DNA of 64,000 nucleotides from Sporobolomyces roseus (GCA_016617785.1 JADILM010000015.1:1-64000); one strand, 5' to 3'. Positions 32,531 to 44,302 are shown, counted from the first letter of the stretch. Numbers and translations: made by a program. Notes: a model not told the origin generated them from the letters alone.

Positions 32531-32589
32531 AAGAGCTGGAGGCGGAACACAAAAAAATTAAACTATTGAGCGTATAAACAATTTAAAAT

Positions 32590-33357
32590 ATGGCTATCTT
32601 TACAAGCTTATTATCATTTGTATTACCAGTGCACTGTGACGCACCTTACCCTTGGCAAATTGGATTCCAAGACGGAGCTACTCCAACATTCGAGGGAATT
32701 GTTGAGTTACACGACACTATCTTCTTCTACCTGGTTGTTATCAGTTTCTTAGTATTCTGGATGATGTCTGTTATTATGGTTAAATTCAGTAGCAGCAAAG
32801 TAGGTATTGTACACAAATACCACAACCACGGAACTTTAATCGAGTTAGTATGGACTATTACTCCTGCTCTAATTCTTATCGCTATCGCTTTCCCTAGTTT
32901 CAAATTACTTTACCTGATGGATGAGGTTATCTCACCAACAATGACAGTTAAAGTAGCCGGTCACCAATGGTACTGGTCTTACGAGTACAGTGATTTCGTT
33001 AGCGCGGACGGAGAGTCAATTGAGTTTGACTCATACATGGTTCCTGAGTCAGATCTTGAGTTAGGACAATTACGACTTCTTGAGGTTGACAACCGTGTAG
33101 TAGTGCCAGTAGACACACACATTCGATTTATCGTTACAGGACAAGATGTTATCCACGATTGGGCCGTACCTTCACTAGGAATTAAAATGGATGCCGTTCC
33201 AGGGCGACTGAACCAAACTTCAGTAATCATCCAACGTGAGGGAACTTACTATGGACAATGTAGTGAGATCTGTGGAGTATACCACGCCTTTATGCCAATC
33301 GTTGTAGAGGCTGTTTCTCTAGAGAAATACTTAAGCTGGTTAGACAGCCAAGTTTAA
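32590..33357 (+). CDS. cox2: Cytochrome c oxidase subunit 2
   Basis: 255 aa, intron-free. Receives electrons from cytochrome c at the dinuclear CuA site: ligand run [12 protein letters not shown] near the C-terminus, plus a His in the [15 protein letters not shown] region. Two N-terminal helices, then the intermembrane-space domain with the aromatic run [13 protein letters not shown]. First gene of the plus-strand run cox2-nad1-cob. Confidence 0.96.
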   Translation: MAIFTSLLSFVLPVHCDAPYPWQIGFQDGATPTFEGIVELHDTIFFYLVVISFLVFWMMSVIMVKFSSSKVGIVHKYHNHGTLIELVWTITPALILIAIAFPSFKLLYLMDEVISPTMTVKVAGHQWYWSYEYSDFVSADGESIEFDSYMVPESDLELGQLRLLEVDNRVVVPVDTHIRFIVTGQDVIHDWAVPSLGIKMDAVPGRLNQTSVIIQREGTYYGQCSEICGVYHAFMPIVVEAVSLEKYLSWLDSQV

Positions 33358-33380
33358 TAGTTAACTTTTTATCACTCATT

Positions 33381-33395
33381 CGCCCAGATTGGGCG
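33381..33395. repeat. GC palindrome after cox2
   Basis: CGCCCAGATTGGGCG, 23 nt after the stop; related to the GCCCAGC palindromes near atp8 and cox1. Confidence 0.6.
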
Positions 33396-33420
33396 CATAC
33401 ATAAGTGGTAATAGTAAACA

Positions 33421-33434
33421 AATCCCCCTTTTTT
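33421..33434 (+). promoter_or_regulatory. 3' motif of cox2 (AATC5T6)
   Basis: 63 nt after the stop, following the palindrome. Confidence 0.5.
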
Positions 33435-33519
33435 CAACCTTGCTTACTAAAGCAAGAGTAACCTCTTTATGTATAGAATGGATTAATTTTCATTCTATAG
33501 TTTATTAAATATTTTAATT

Positions 33520-34509
33520 ATGCTATCTGCACTATACAGTTTATTAGAAATTGTTATTGTATTAGTTCCAATTTTACTGTCAGTTGCTTTCATGACTATC
33601 ATCGAGCGTAAAGTTCTTGCTAGTATGCAACGACGAGTTGGGCCTAACACAGTAGGATACTTAGGAGTTCTGCAACCCTTTGCCGACGCCCTAAAGTTAG
33701 TGGTTAAAGAAACTGTAGTACCACAACACGCTACACGAAGTCTATTCTTCTTAGCCCCTGTTATCAGTCTAGTGTTTAGCCTATTAGGTTGGGCCGTAAT
33801 TCCATTCGGAAGCGGTTTAGCCTTATCTGACTTTAGCCTTGGTATTCTATACTCATTAGCGATTTCATCAATCGGAGTTTACGGAGTACTATTCGCGGGT
33901 TGGTCTGCTAACTCTAAGTATGCGTTCCTTGGATCTCTTCGAAGTACAGCTCAAATGATTAGTTACGAGTTAATTCTTAGCTCTGCTGTTCTAGCTGTAA
34001 TTCTATTAACAGGAACATTCCATTACACAACTATTATTGAGAGCCAACAAAGTGTTTGGTTCTTAATCCCATTATTCCCACTATTCATTATCTTCTTCAT
34101 CTCAGTATTAGCTGAAACTAACCGGACTCCATTTGACCTGCCAGAAGCTGAGTCAGAGCTGGTAGCTGGATTCTTTACTGAGCACTCAGGAATGATCTTC
34201 GTATTCTTCTTCTTAGCCGAGTACTGTAGTATTGTTTTAATGTCAGCATTTACTGCTATCCTATTCATGGGAGGGTACATTATGCCTGAGATTATTCCTA
34301 ACGATACATTTATTAATGTACAAAGTGTAGTATTAGCACTTAAAACATGTATCTTCTGTTTCATCTTCGTATGGTTCCGAGCTACACTTCCACGGTTACG
34401 ATATGATCAATTAATGCAAGCATGTTGGACAGGAATCCTTCCAGTTGTTATTGCACTAATTATCTTAGTACCATCACTGTTAGTAGCATTTGATATTGCA
34501 CCTTACTAA
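33520..34509 (+). CDS. nad1: NADH dehydrogenase subunit 1
   Basis: 329 aa, intron-free. Forms much of the quinone-entry channel of complex I: ERKVLASMQRRVGPN in the first loop and ETNRTPFDLPEAESELVAGF in the acidic loop are both complete. Eight or so membrane helices. Confidence 0.96.
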   Translation: MLSALYSLLEIVIVLVPILLSVAFMTIIERKVLASMQRRVGPNTVGYLGVLQPFADALKLVVKETVVPQHATRSLFFLAPVISLVFSLLGWAVIPFGSGLALSDFSLGILYSLAISSIGVYGVLFAGWSANSKYAFLGSLRSTAQMISYELILSSAVLAVILLTGTFHYTTIIESQQSVWFLIPLFPLFIIFFISVLAETNRTPFDLPEAESELVAGFFTEHSGMIFVFFFLAEYCSIVLMSAFTAILFMGGYIMPEIIPNDTFINVQSVVLALKTCIFCFIFVWFRATLPRLRYDQLMQACWTGILPVVIALIILVPSLLVAFDIAPY

Positions 34510-34517
34510 TAGTTTAC

Positions 34518-34528
34518 AATCCCCCTTA
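34518..34528 (+). promoter_or_regulatory. 3' motif of nad1 (AATC5TT)
   Basis: 8 nt after the stop. Confidence 0.45.
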
Positions 34529-34575
34529 CCGCCCCGCCCCCTTATTTTCCCCCTTGGGGAACAGGGTAAGCTTAA
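34523..34575 (+). repeat. Degenerate double-hairpin element after nad1
   Basis: C/G-rich arms around CCCCTTGGGG followed by GGGTAAGCTTAA; the second hairpin is missing or worn. Confidence 0.45.
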
Positions 34576-34637
34576 CACTAGATATTTAATCCCCTTTATA
34601 CCCATCAACGCGTATGTCTCTTATATTTAGATAACTA

Positions 34638-34646
34638 ATATAAGTA
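34638..34646 (+). promoter_or_regulatory. Exact yeast-type nonanucleotide ATATAAGTA
   Basis: 274 nt before the cob ATG, sense strand. Identical to the S. cerevisiae mitochondrial promoter core; function here is inference. Confidence 0.4.
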
Positions 34647-34919
34647 AATAATCTTGGCCACATTGAACAGTTATTGCTGTTTATTTAATCACGCTTTTGC
34701 CTGACTAAACACCTATTATACTTTAGACTGAAGATAAGCTTTACCCTCTTAGTCGTTATTAAAGTATTGGGTTCTATTATCATTATTCATTTTAATATTC
34801 CACACTATCATAAACACGTAGGTGTCTGACCTACTCTTATGTTATGATTAATCATTATCATAATTTTAAGATTAGTTTATTAGCGAAAGCAACTAATAGA
34901 CTAAGAATTATTTACATCC

Positions 34920-36098
34920 ATGCGATTACTTAAATCACATCCTATTTTAGGACTTGTAAACAGCTACATGGTTGATTCACCTCAACCTGCTAGCTTAACA
35001 TACATGTGGAACTTTGGTTCACTACTAGGTGCTTGTCTAGTAATCCAAATTATCACAGGTATCACACTTGCAATGCACTATACGCCTAACATCGATCTTG
35101 CATTCGTAAGTGTAGAGCACATTATGCGGGACGTTCACTACGGATGGTTAATCCGATACCTTCACGCTAACGTTGCTTCATTCTTCTTCATCTTCGTTTA
35201 CCTACACATTGGTCGAGGACTGTACTACGGATCATACCGATCACCACGAGTACTACTATGGTCTATCGGAGTTATTATTCTAGTTCTAATGATGGCTACT
35301 GCATTCCTTGGTTACGTTTTACCTTACGGTCAAATGTCACTATGGGGAGCTACTGTAATTACTAACTTACTGTCAGCTATTCCTTGGATTGGAACAGACT
35401 TCGTGCAATTCGTATGGGGAGGGTTCAGTGTAAACAACGCTACTCTTAACCGATTCTTCTCATTACACTACTTACTACCGTTCATCTTAGCTGCTTTAGC
35501 TGCAATGCACCTATTAGCACTACACGAGCACGGAAGTAGTAACCCATTAGGTATCTCTGGTAACACTGATCGATTACCATTCCACCCATACTTCGTATTC
35601 AAAGATCTTGTAACAGTATTCTTATTCTTACTAGTTCTTGGAGTGATGGTATTCTACGCACCTAACTACCTAGGTCACAGTGATAACTACATCCCAGCTA
35701 ACCCAATGCAAACACCTGCATCAATTGTTCCTGAGTGATACTTACTACCGTTCTACGCCATCTTACGATCTATTCCAAACAAATTACTTGGAGTATTAGC
35801 CATGTTCATGTCACTGCTAATCCTACTTGCAATGCCAATTGTGGATACATCACGAGTACGAGGATCACAATTCCGACCATTAATGCGATGGGCCTTCTGG
35901 CTATTCGTATCTAACTTCTTTGTATTAATGTACATTGGAAGCCAACACGTTGAAGAGCCATTTATTACTGTAGGTGCTATTTCAACAGCATTCTACTTTG
36001 GATGGTTCCTAATTGTTGTACCAGTAATTGGTATCGTAGAGAACACTCTACTTGATATCGCTACTGAGCCTAAAACAGCAACAGCAACAGCATCATAA
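34920..36098 (+). CDS. cob: Cytochrome b
   Basis: 392 aa, intron-free, with one internal TGA (35736-35738) read as Trp in the Qo-site motif PEWY. Haem ligands are seen in YLHANVASF / VYLHIGRG and HYLLPF / LLALHEHG. The C-terminus ends in a Thr-Ala repeat (TATATAS) encoded by an ACAGCA run. Catalytic core of complex III. Reading TGA as stop would remove 120 residues. Confidence 0.96.
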
Positions 36099-36100
36099 TT

Positions 36101-36115
36101 TAATCCCCCTTTTTA
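36101..36115 (+). promoter_or_regulatory. 3' motif of cob (AATC5T5)
   Basis: 2 nt after the stop. Confidence 0.5.
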
Positions 36116-36171
36116 TGACAATTCTTGTATGTCTCTTATATTTAAATAATATAGGTATAAGAGATGAACAG

Positions 36172-36200
36172 ATAAACTAGATAAACTAGATAAACTAGAT
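36172..36200. repeat. Tandem 9-bp repeat ATAAACTAG
   Basis: Three units plus two bases between cob and atp8. Confidence 0.8.
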
Positions 36201-36213
36201 TACTCCCAGGGGA

Positions 36214-36226
36214 GAAAGGGGGATTA
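36214..36226 (-). promoter_or_regulatory. 3' motif of atp8 (AATC5T3)
   Basis: 60 nt after the atp8 stop, beyond the GCCCAGC palindrome. Confidence 0.45.
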
Positions 36227-36260
36227 TGTTCCCAGCATAACCGGGAGAGCATATACAATC

Positions 36261-36277
36261 GCCCAGCGTAGCTGGGC
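36261..36277. repeat. GC palindrome after atp8
   Basis: GCCCAGCGTAGCTGGGC. The same palindrome follows cox1 at 36752-36770. Confidence 0.75.
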
Positions 36278-36286
36278 GCATAATAA

Positions 36287-36433
36287 TTATAGTTTAGTGA
36301 TGTACATTCGTGTTACAAATAGCTCAGCGAATGCTGGTAGGATGTAAGTACCGAATACGTAAACCATAGTGATTAACACTAAGAATGCAAATGATAATTG
36401 GTTAACGAAGTAGAATGGTAATAGTTGTGGCAT
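36287..36433 (-). CDS. atp8: ATP synthase subunit 8
   Basis: 48 aa, starting [15 protein letters not shown], the hallmark of fungal Atp8, with one membrane helix and a short charged tail (VTRMYITKL). A small F0 stator protein. Lies downstream of cox1 on the same strand with 355 nt between. Confidence 0.93.
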   Translation of the reverse strand: MPQLLPFYFVNQLSFAFLVLITMVYVFGTYILPAFAELFVTRMYITKL

Positions 36434-36664
36434 AATTAATATTATTATAGGCTTTACTCTGTTCCCTGTTGGCCCCTATAGGAAGGAGCTGGGGTAGGGA
36501 AGGTACAAAAATACGCACCCATGCTCCCAATATTTCTAAAGGAAGTAGCTGGGTGAAAGAGTTTATAAGCGTGCCTTGCGTCCATATTAGTAATAGATGG
36601 ACTATAGGCTTGGTGTTGGGTTTATAATTTATTTCGCCCCTTGTCATCACCAAAGGTGGGGAAG

Positions 36665-36681
36665 AAAAAGGGGGGTTTATT
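36665..36681 (-). promoter_or_regulatory. 3' motif of cox1 (AAAC6T5)
   Basis: 107 nt after the stop; the most distant of the set. Confidence 0.4.
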
Positions 36682-36751
36682 CTTAACTCTTACACAATCT
36701 AAGTCCCTTTGAGTAAAGGGGATAAAATGCTTAATTAACTTAAAAAAGTCT

Positions 36752-36770
36752 CGCCCAGCGTAGCTGGGCG
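36752..36770. repeat. GC palindrome after cox1
   Basis: CGCCCAGCGTAGCTGGGCG, 18 nt after the cox1 stop. Confidence 0.75.
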
Positions 36771-36788
36771 CATAAAACATACTAACAG

Positions 36789-38773
<1,985 letters not shown>

Positions 38774-39130
38774 ATTTAAATAAGATATGTTGTTGTTCTA
38801 TTCACGTTTAAATACATAACGTACTTTTGTCCTTAACTGTTTGTTACTCACTTATTGCCCAGTATTTCTACATTGTCCTCTTTCCCCCCTACGGGGGGAA
38901 CATGGGGTGAGGAAGGAAAGCAAGAGTAAAGGTGCATACTGAATTGATTCTACCTTTTGATAGACTCTGAATGCTAAAAGATATTAAAGTTATGATGTCT
39001 TCTTATTATTTTAATTCATTTATAAGAGACGAACTTGACTAATTAAATGACAGGTGAGTTACTAGTTATTAGTTAGCGTATCTGTTTCTTATACTACCGC
39101 ACTACTCTATTTAATAAAGTGAGTTTGAAT
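38774..39130. other. trnI-cox1 spacer
   Basis: No gene. Has a CCCCCCTACGGGGGG palindrome (38881-38900) and a plus-strand ATAAGAGACGAAC (39019-39034), antisense to cox1. Confidence 0.6.
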
Positions 39131-39201
39131 TAGGACCAGGGGGAATCGAACCACCATACTACAATTATCGGCTGTATGCTCTACCGTTGAGCTATGATCC
39201 C
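39131..39201 (-). tRNA. trnI: tRNA-Ile(GAT)
   Basis: Anticodon arm TACAG-CCGATAA-TTGTA; position 33 is C instead of T. Confidence 0.85.
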
Positions 39202-39313
39202 TTTACTTGCTTATTAACTTCTAGGTAATAAAAGTACTTACATAGTTAAAATTAATCATCCTTATACAGAGTCAGTTAAATATAAGAAACTTACTCTTGC
39301 AACAGTTAGACGG

Positions 39314-39329
39314 GAAAAGGGGGGTTGTA
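39314..39329 (-). promoter_or_regulatory. 3' motif of rps3 (AACC5T4)
   Basis: 13 nt after the stop. Confidence 0.45.
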
Positions 39330-39342
39330 TGCGATAAATAAT

Positions 39343-40017
39343 TTATCGACTTTGTTGGCTAATCCAAACTTTCATTGTGAATGCACCTAACTTGTTCTTA
39401 GCAGTGTGTTGGCTGTAATCAACTGTACCGAATTGGCCTTTAGCTGATGAACCTAGTCGTCCTGCTTGTACTGTTTGTCGTGGTCCAGATCGTTGTGTTG
39501 TCAGTCGTCCTGATAGTTTCACTTTTACACCAGTAATATGTGATGTAGGAGTTACGCTATCGTCTACTGATCCTTCAGAAACAACTGTTGGTAAGCTAGC
39601 TTTCAGCATATCTAAGATACGGTTGAATGAGTATTTACCAGCATTAGCAGTTAAGTATTGTGCGAAGATTGAACTATCTAGAGCTGAATGGTTAAGACGA
39701 ATTAATCGTAACTCAACTGTTCGACCCCATGATCGTGTTAAAGCATCTCCTAGTGTAGCAATACTTTGGTTGTTTGCCCCGAGCTCCGCTCGGGGAGTAT
39801 CAGTAGGTGCGTAGTAGAATAACTGCACGATAACTTTATCAGCGTTTACCGTAAATACAGGCTTACCTACTAGCGCTGGAGAACCAGTGTTAGTTGATTT
39901 TTGTCCTAATTTAGAAGGTAAAGCAGCAAAGAATGACTGAATAATTGAAATGGCTTGACGTTGCATTGACATAATGTTAGTTCGATTAGATTTATCAAAC
40001 ATGTATGTTGTTGTCAT
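39343..40017 (-). CDS. rps3: Ribosomal protein S3-like (fungal mitochondrial rps3/var1 family)
   Basis: 224 aa, basic. Identified by place in a fungal gene set, the KVKLSGRL-type segment and C-terminus (GTVDYSQHTAKNKLGAFTMKVW), which resembles fungal mitochondrial Rps3. It is shorter than many family members. Unusual: an in-frame GC palindrome (39777-39795) encodes part of TPRAELGA. Sits at the end of a tRNA cluster on the same strand. The family call is from general resemblance. Confidence 0.75.
   Translation of the reverse strand: MTTTYMFDKSNRTNIMSMQRQAISIIQSFFAALPSKLGQKSTNTGSPALVGKPVFTVNADKVIVQLFYYAPTDTPRAELGANNQSIATLGDALTRSWGRTVELRLIRLNHSALDSSIFAQYLTANAGKYSFNRILDMLKASLPTVVSEGSVDDSVTPTSHITGVKVKLSGRLTTQRSGPRQTVQAGRLGSSAKGQFGTVDYSQHTAKNKLGAFTMKVWISQQSR
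39777..39795 (-). repeat. GC palindrome inside rps3 coding sequence
   Basis: CCCCGAGCGGAGCTCGGGG, 7-bp stem, frame maintained. Confidence 0.75.
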
Positions 40018-40224
40018 ATTTATATATTTAGTAGGGTATTCTACTAGGCCTTGTTTATTGAATTGATCAAGGCTGTGTATAAGATGCGCTTCTAGTTGTG
40101 ACCTAGAATAGCTTATATATTGCTAAGGATGAGCTAGTTAATATAAGTTGCACCGAAGTTAATGTATTATCATTATTTATAACTTATTAAGCCTATTAAG
40201 CTTGTTTATTTCTTATAAACTATA

Positions 40225-40307
40225 TTGGGTAGGCATGACTCGAACATGCGGTAGCGTAGCTAACTTATTTACAGTAAGTCTCCTTAACCAACTAGGAAAA
40301 CTACCCA
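40225..40307 (-). tRNA. trnY: tRNA-Tyr(GTA)
   Basis: Loop CTGTAAA; long variable arm; acceptor TGGGTAG/CTACCCA perfect. Confidence 0.9.
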
Positions 40308-40345
40308 TTATAATATATATGCATATTCATAATACTAATTCGGAC

Positions 40346-40419
40346 TGCCAAAGGACGGATTCGAACCGATCACTAACGAGATCTTCAGTCAAGTGCATTA
40401 CCAACTATGCTACTTTGGC
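40346..40419 (-). tRNA. trnF: tRNA-Phe(GAA)
   Basis: Acceptor GCCAAAG/CTTTGGC and D arm GCAT/ATGC pair well; loop CTGAAGA gives GAA, but anticodon and T stems have mismatches. Phe is otherwise missing from the set. Confidence 0.75.
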
Positions 40420-40459
40420 TTGGGGTTTAATACGCTAGGCGAAGGGCCCAGGATTATTA

Positions 40460-40530
40460 TGGAGATAGCAAGAATCGAACTTGCGTCACAATGATGCAAA
40501 CACCGTGTAATGCCATTATACTATATCCCC
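40460..40530 (-). tRNA. trnA: tRNA-Ala(TGC)
   Basis: Anticodon arm CGGTG-TTTGCAT-CATTG; acceptor GGGGATA/TATCTCC. Confidence 0.88.
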
Positions 40531-40604
40531 CTATATATATACTTATATATACCTCTCTGATTATAAGAGTCTAACCACTCTAAAGCAAGAGTACATAATT
40601 AGTT

Positions 40605-40691
40605 CAGACAAGATAGGATTCGAACCTACAATACGGTTATGCCGTATACTGAATAGCAATCAGTTTACCCCTTCCAATAGGCGACTTATCC
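40605..40691 (-). tRNA. trnS: tRNA-Ser(GCT)
   Basis: Anticodon arm ACTGA-TTGCTAT-TCAGT; long variable arm. Confidence 0.9.
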
Positions 40692-40808
40692 TTTGGTACC
40701 TATGCTTGCCTTATTCTTTTTATAATCCAAATATGTCTTATAAAAAGAAAAGAATAAAGAATCATTTTCATCTTCTATTTATCGTAAGTAATGCATAAAC
40801 AACACTAT

Positions 40809-40881
40809 CAGGTGCTAACAGATTTGAACTGTTGACCATCTAGTTAAAAGCTAGACGCTCTACCAACTGAGCTAAGCACCC
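40809..40881 (-). tRNA. trnK: tRNA-Lys(TTT)
   Basis: Anticodon arm TCTAG-CTTTTAA-CTAGA; T loop TTCAAAT. Confidence 0.92.
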
Positions 40882-40928
40882 TTATTTTGTTATTGGTTCA
40901 AGAGCAAAGGGTGCGAATAAATAAACGA

Positions 40929-41000
40929 TTGGGTTAACTTGAATCGAACAAGTATCGTGGACTCCCAAAAAATCCCGTCATGCCATTAGACCATAACCCA
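40929..41000 (-). tRNA. trnQ: tRNA-Gln(TTG)
   Basis: Anticodon arm GGATT-TTTTGGG-AGTCC; acceptor TGGGTTA/TAACCCA. Confidence 0.87.
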
Positions 41001-41051
41001 ATTAGGACCTACCACTTTGTTTCTCTTACTTATATTGTCCTTAAGTTATCT

Positions 41052-41120
41052 ACCAAATCCGTGAATTGAACACAGGATTACTACTTACAAGGTAGTCGTT
41101 TTACCACTAAACTAATCTGG
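41052..41120 (-). tRNA. trnT: tRNA-Thr(TGT)
   Basis: Anticodon arm ACTAC-CTTGTAA-GTAGT; acceptor CCAGATT/GATTTGG. Confidence 0.88.
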
Positions 41121-41124
41121 CCAT

Positions 41125-41193
41125 AGACTGGACAGGAATCGAACCTGCGTGCACAGCATGAAGAGCTGTTATCCTACCACTAGATGACCAATC
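41125..41193 (-). tRNA. trnE: tRNA-Glu(TTC)
   Basis: Anticodon arm ACAGC-TCTTCAT-GCTGT. Lost from the rightmost copy. Confidence 0.85.
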
Positions 41194-41200
41194 CTGTTCT

Positions 41201-41246
41201 TCCCCCCCCTTTGGGGGTAAGCTTACCCTCCCTTTGGGAGGGGGAC
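41201..41246 (-). repeat. Double-hairpin element between trnM and trnE
   Basis: CCCCCTTTGGGGG hairpin, core GTAAGCTTACC, CTCCCTTTGGGAGGG hairpin. Confidence 0.75.
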
Positions 41247-41262
41247 ATGATAAATTAATATA

Positions 41263-41331
41263 CGCGGACCCGGGAATCGAACCCAGAACTACCGATCATG
41301 AGTCGGTGATTATACCGTTTAACTAATCCAC
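41263..41331 (-). tRNA. trnM: tRNA-Met(CAT), second CAT tRNA
   Basis: Anticodon arm ACCGA-CTCATGA-TCGGT. Lost from the rightmost copy. Confidence 0.87.
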
Positions 41332-41373
41332 TTTCTGTTACCATCTAAATTAAGGTAAATGCAATCAGCATAA

Positions 41374-41445
41374 TACAAGATAGTAGAGTCGAACTACTGT
41401 CTCTTACGTGTAAAGTAAGCGTTCTAACCGTTGAACCAATCTCGC
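41374..41445 (-). tRNA. trnV: tRNA-Val(TAC)
   Basis: Anticodon arm CTTAC-TTTACAC-GTAAG; acceptor GCGAGAT/ATCTTGT. Lost from the rightmost copy. Confidence 0.87.
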
Positions 41446-41516
41446 GTAACTTTTGTTCCTATATGAGCCTTTACTCATCTGTGTAGACGATCGTATGTGA
41501 AGCTGTAACAAATATT

Positions 41517-41611
41517 CTTATATATGTTATATTTTAAGTACCCTCCTTATATGTTATATCCTAAGTACCCTCCTTATATATTATAAACACCTTTATATGT
41601 TCTAGGTACCT
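41517..41611. repeat. Imperfect tandem repeat near nad5 3' flank
   Basis: Unit of about 28 bp (CTTATATGTTATAT-YY-TAAGTACCCTC), two good copies and a worn third. Confidence 0.7.
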
Positions 41612-41722
41612 TTCCAGGCCCCCCGGCTGTATAGCCGGGGGAGACAGGTTCCTCGAGCCGGAACCTTCCTGATACCTCTCTCCCTTCCTGATAGTCGGTC
41701 GAGAGGAACTTATCTCTTTTGG

Positions 41723-41738
41723 TAAAAAGGGGATTATA
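41723..41738 (-). promoter_or_regulatory. 3' motif of nad5 (AATC4T5)
   Basis: 23 nt after the stop. Confidence 0.45.
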
Positions 41739-41761
41739 TTAGTTAGCTAAAAAGCGAACCA

Positions 41762-43765
41762 TTATGAAGACTTAGCAGGTGAGAATCCTGTGATGAACAG
41801 AAGTCCAGCAACATAGATTAATACAAGTCGTAAGTCACCAATGTTATCTAGTGAAATACCTGATAAGATTGGTACAAATAGTAGTAATGTGATTGAGATT
41901 AAACCAATCATGATGTATAGAGCGTATTGTGTTACAATTCCAGTATCTAGTCGTGAGATTTGTTGGCTACCTCCGTATAGTGAGTTAGTTAGTCCGAATG
42001 GTCCTAATAGCTCGATAGCTCCTCGATCTAACACTTTAGCTGTAATCATTCCAAGACCTAGAGCCTTGTTAATTACGTAGTGGTTAATTACTGCATCAAA
42101 GAACCATTTAGCGTTTAAGAATGTGTATAGCCGTTTACCTAAATCACTTAGAGCTAAGTCTACAGTGAAGTTAGCAAGTCGGTGGTACATTAATAAAGCT
42201 AGTGAGGCACCTCCAATAGTCCCGATTGCAGGTAATAGTTTGTAGAATGTTGGAATTGAGAACTCAGCCTCAACTAATGTTACGTGAGATGGGTGTACGA
42301 ATAGTGATGTTGCAAGCATATCACTTCCCATACCTACGAATGCATCTTTAGCAATGTATCCAAAGAAGATAGACATTAATGCTAAGATCACTAAAGGAAC
42401 CACAATAATTAATGGTTGCTCGTGTGTGTGCTCGTAGTCACCTTTAGGTGCGTTAGGTGTAGTTAAGAATGTCATACTAATTAGACGGAATGAGTAGAAT
42501 GCTGTAATCATAGCCGTTAATGTTCCTAACCAGTATACGATGTGTCCACTCATAGTGTATTGTGCGTATCCTGACTCAAGGATTAAATCTTTAGAGTAGA
42601 ATCCTGTCATGAAAGGAATGGCCATTAGACTTAGTGAACCAATTAAGATAATTGTGTAAGTGAAAGGTAATAAGTTAATTAAACCTCCAAGTCGTCGCAT
42701 GTCCTGTTGGTCCGCCATTGAGTGTAAGACACCTCCAGCTGCTAAGAATAGTACTGCCTTGAAGAACGCGTGGTTAACAAGATGGAATAGTGCTACTGAG
42801 TATTGTGAGATTCCCACCGCCATAAATAGGTAACCCATTTGTGAACAAGTTGAGTACGCAATAACACGTTTAATGTCATTTTGTAGTAGACCTGTTGTAG
42901 CAGCGAAGAATGCTGTAATAGCTCCTACCCAAGTAATTACAACAAGAGTAGTTGGAGCAAACTCAAGTAGAGGTGATGATCGAAGTAGTAAGTAAACACC
43001 GGCTGTAACTAGAGTAGCGGCGTGAATTAACGCAGAAACAGGAGTTGGTCCCTCCATTGCGTCGGGCAGTCAAGTGTGTAGTCCTAATTGAGCCGATTTA
43101 CCCATTGCAGCGAATAGGAATAGTAGACCAATAATAGTTAGAACTGTCTCGTTCATGTAAGGTGACAGACTGTAAACTGTAGCGTAATCTAAGTTACCGA
43201 ATGCCCAGAATACTCCGAAGAAGGCAACACTTAAGAAAGTATCACCTACACGGTTAACTACCATAGCTTTAATAGCTGATTTGTTAGCTTGGATTCGTGT
43301 GAACCAGAAGTTAATTAGTAAGTATGAAGATACTCCAATACCCTCCCAACCTACGAATAAAATTAAGTAGTTGTCTCCAGCTACTAGAATTAGCATGAAG
43401 AATGTGAACATTGAAAGGTATGAGAAGAACCGTTGGTTGTGTGGATCTCCAGCCATGTAACTAATTGAGTAAATGTGTACCATTGATGAAACTACTGTAA
43501 CAGGTAGTAACATTGATACTGTAAGACTATCGAACATAAATGCCCAGTCTACAGACATCATTCCTGAGTCAATCCAACTAGTTAAGTGAATTGATACAGG
43601 TGAACCACATAATGCAACTTCGTAGAAAGCAACAATAGATAAGATTGCTGCAGTGCTCATACAAACACATGTGATAAGGTGTGCACCAGTAACTCCTAAT
43701 TTACGTCCAAGTAGACCAGAAGTAGCAGCACCTAGTAAAGGTAATGCAAGAATAGATAGGTACAT
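41762..43765 (-). CDS. nad5: NADH dehydrogenase subunit 5
   Basis: 667 aa, the largest antiporter-like complex I subunit. One TGA (43070-43072) is read as Trp in [30 protein letters not shown], a strongly conserved stretch. Other landmarks: [19 protein letters not shown] with key Glu, and [22 protein letters not shown]. Starts 2 nt after the nad4L stop, implying coupled expression. The only complete, undamaged copy. Confidence 0.95.
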
Positions 43766-43767
43766 AA

Positions 43768-44031
43768 CTAACGTAGAGTAATAGATCCTCGTAATCGGTA
43801 GAATGCAACTAAGATACCAAGACCGATCGCTGACTCTGCACCAGCAATGGCAATGATGTAGATGCTGTAAGTTTGACCTACAATGTCATCGAAGCTGAAT
43901 GAGCTAACAATAACTAGTAGAGTCACCGCTAGTAGCATCATCTCAATACTGATTAGCATTAAAATAATGTTTTTACGGTTTAGAACGAATCCTAAAATAC
44001 CTACAAGGAATAACACTAATGATAATGTCAT
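43768..44031 (-). CDS. nad4L: NADH dehydrogenase subunit 4L
   Basis: 87 aa, three helices; the conserved run [24 protein letters not shown] carries the membrane Glu. Followed by nad5 with a 2-nt gap, without the 3' C-T motif in between. Confidence 0.95.
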   Translation of the reverse strand: MTLSLVLFLVGILGFVLNRKNIILMLISIEMMLLAVTLLVIVSSFSFDDIVGQTYSIYIIAIAGAESAIGLGILVAFYRLRGSITLR

Positions 44032-44302
44032 GCATCTTGTAATAGTTCCTATTGGTTTCCTTTATAATATGACGTCTTAGAGACGAGTAAGCTCCCTTTT
44101 ACCTTGGGATACCAAAGTTCTGTAAACCACACCTTAATTGATAAGGGATCCAGATTTAAGGGAACTAGTTACAAAGTTTTTTAAACTTTTAATGCCTTCA
44201 ATGTATTGAAAATAGATCAATAAACTGGTTAAACTAGACTGTTAATTAAGTTAACGTTAGACTTGCTCTTTATTAGAATTATTTTGCATAATGCTAGATA
44301 TA

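Larger units (their letters stand above)
31911..32589. other. Divergent intergenic region trnR-nad2 / cox2, candidate control region
   Basis: 679 nt, the largest clean spacer, and the point where minus-strand nad2 and plus-strand cox2 transcription diverge. Contains minus-strand promoter-like motifs at 31972-31987 and 32251-32270, hairpins with GCTTCTCCCT/AGGGAGGAGC arms (about 32,110-32,160), an ATTAATGTTT inverted repeat near 32,205, and CCCAATCTACGATTGGG palindromes at 32388-32404 and 32512-32530. No protein or tRNA gene seen. Control-region role is inference. Confidence 0.5.
34510..34919. other. nad1-cob spacer
   Basis: 410 nt, no gene. Holds the nad1 3' motif, a degenerate double-hairpin element, an antisense ATATAAGAGACATAC (34613-34628), an exact ATATAAGTA nonanucleotide (34638-34646) sense to cob, and a 12-bp hairpin (TTAGTTTATTAG paired with CTAATAGACTAA, about 34,873-34,905) right before the cob start. 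Confidence 0.6.
36434..36788. other. cox1-atp8 spacer
   Basis: Contains the cox1 3' motif, GC palindrome 36752-36770, and GC-rich inverted segments near 36,470-36,510 (GGCCCCTATAGG). An 83-codon minus-strand frame (36402-36653) overlaps atp8 and looks random. Confidence 0.55.
41446..41761. other. nad5-trnV spacer
   Basis: Non-coding: a tandem repeat, a CCCCCGGCTGTATAGCCGGGGG palindrome (41619-41641), a GGTTCCTCGAGCCGGAACC palindrome just after, and the nad5 3' motif. Confidence 0.65.
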
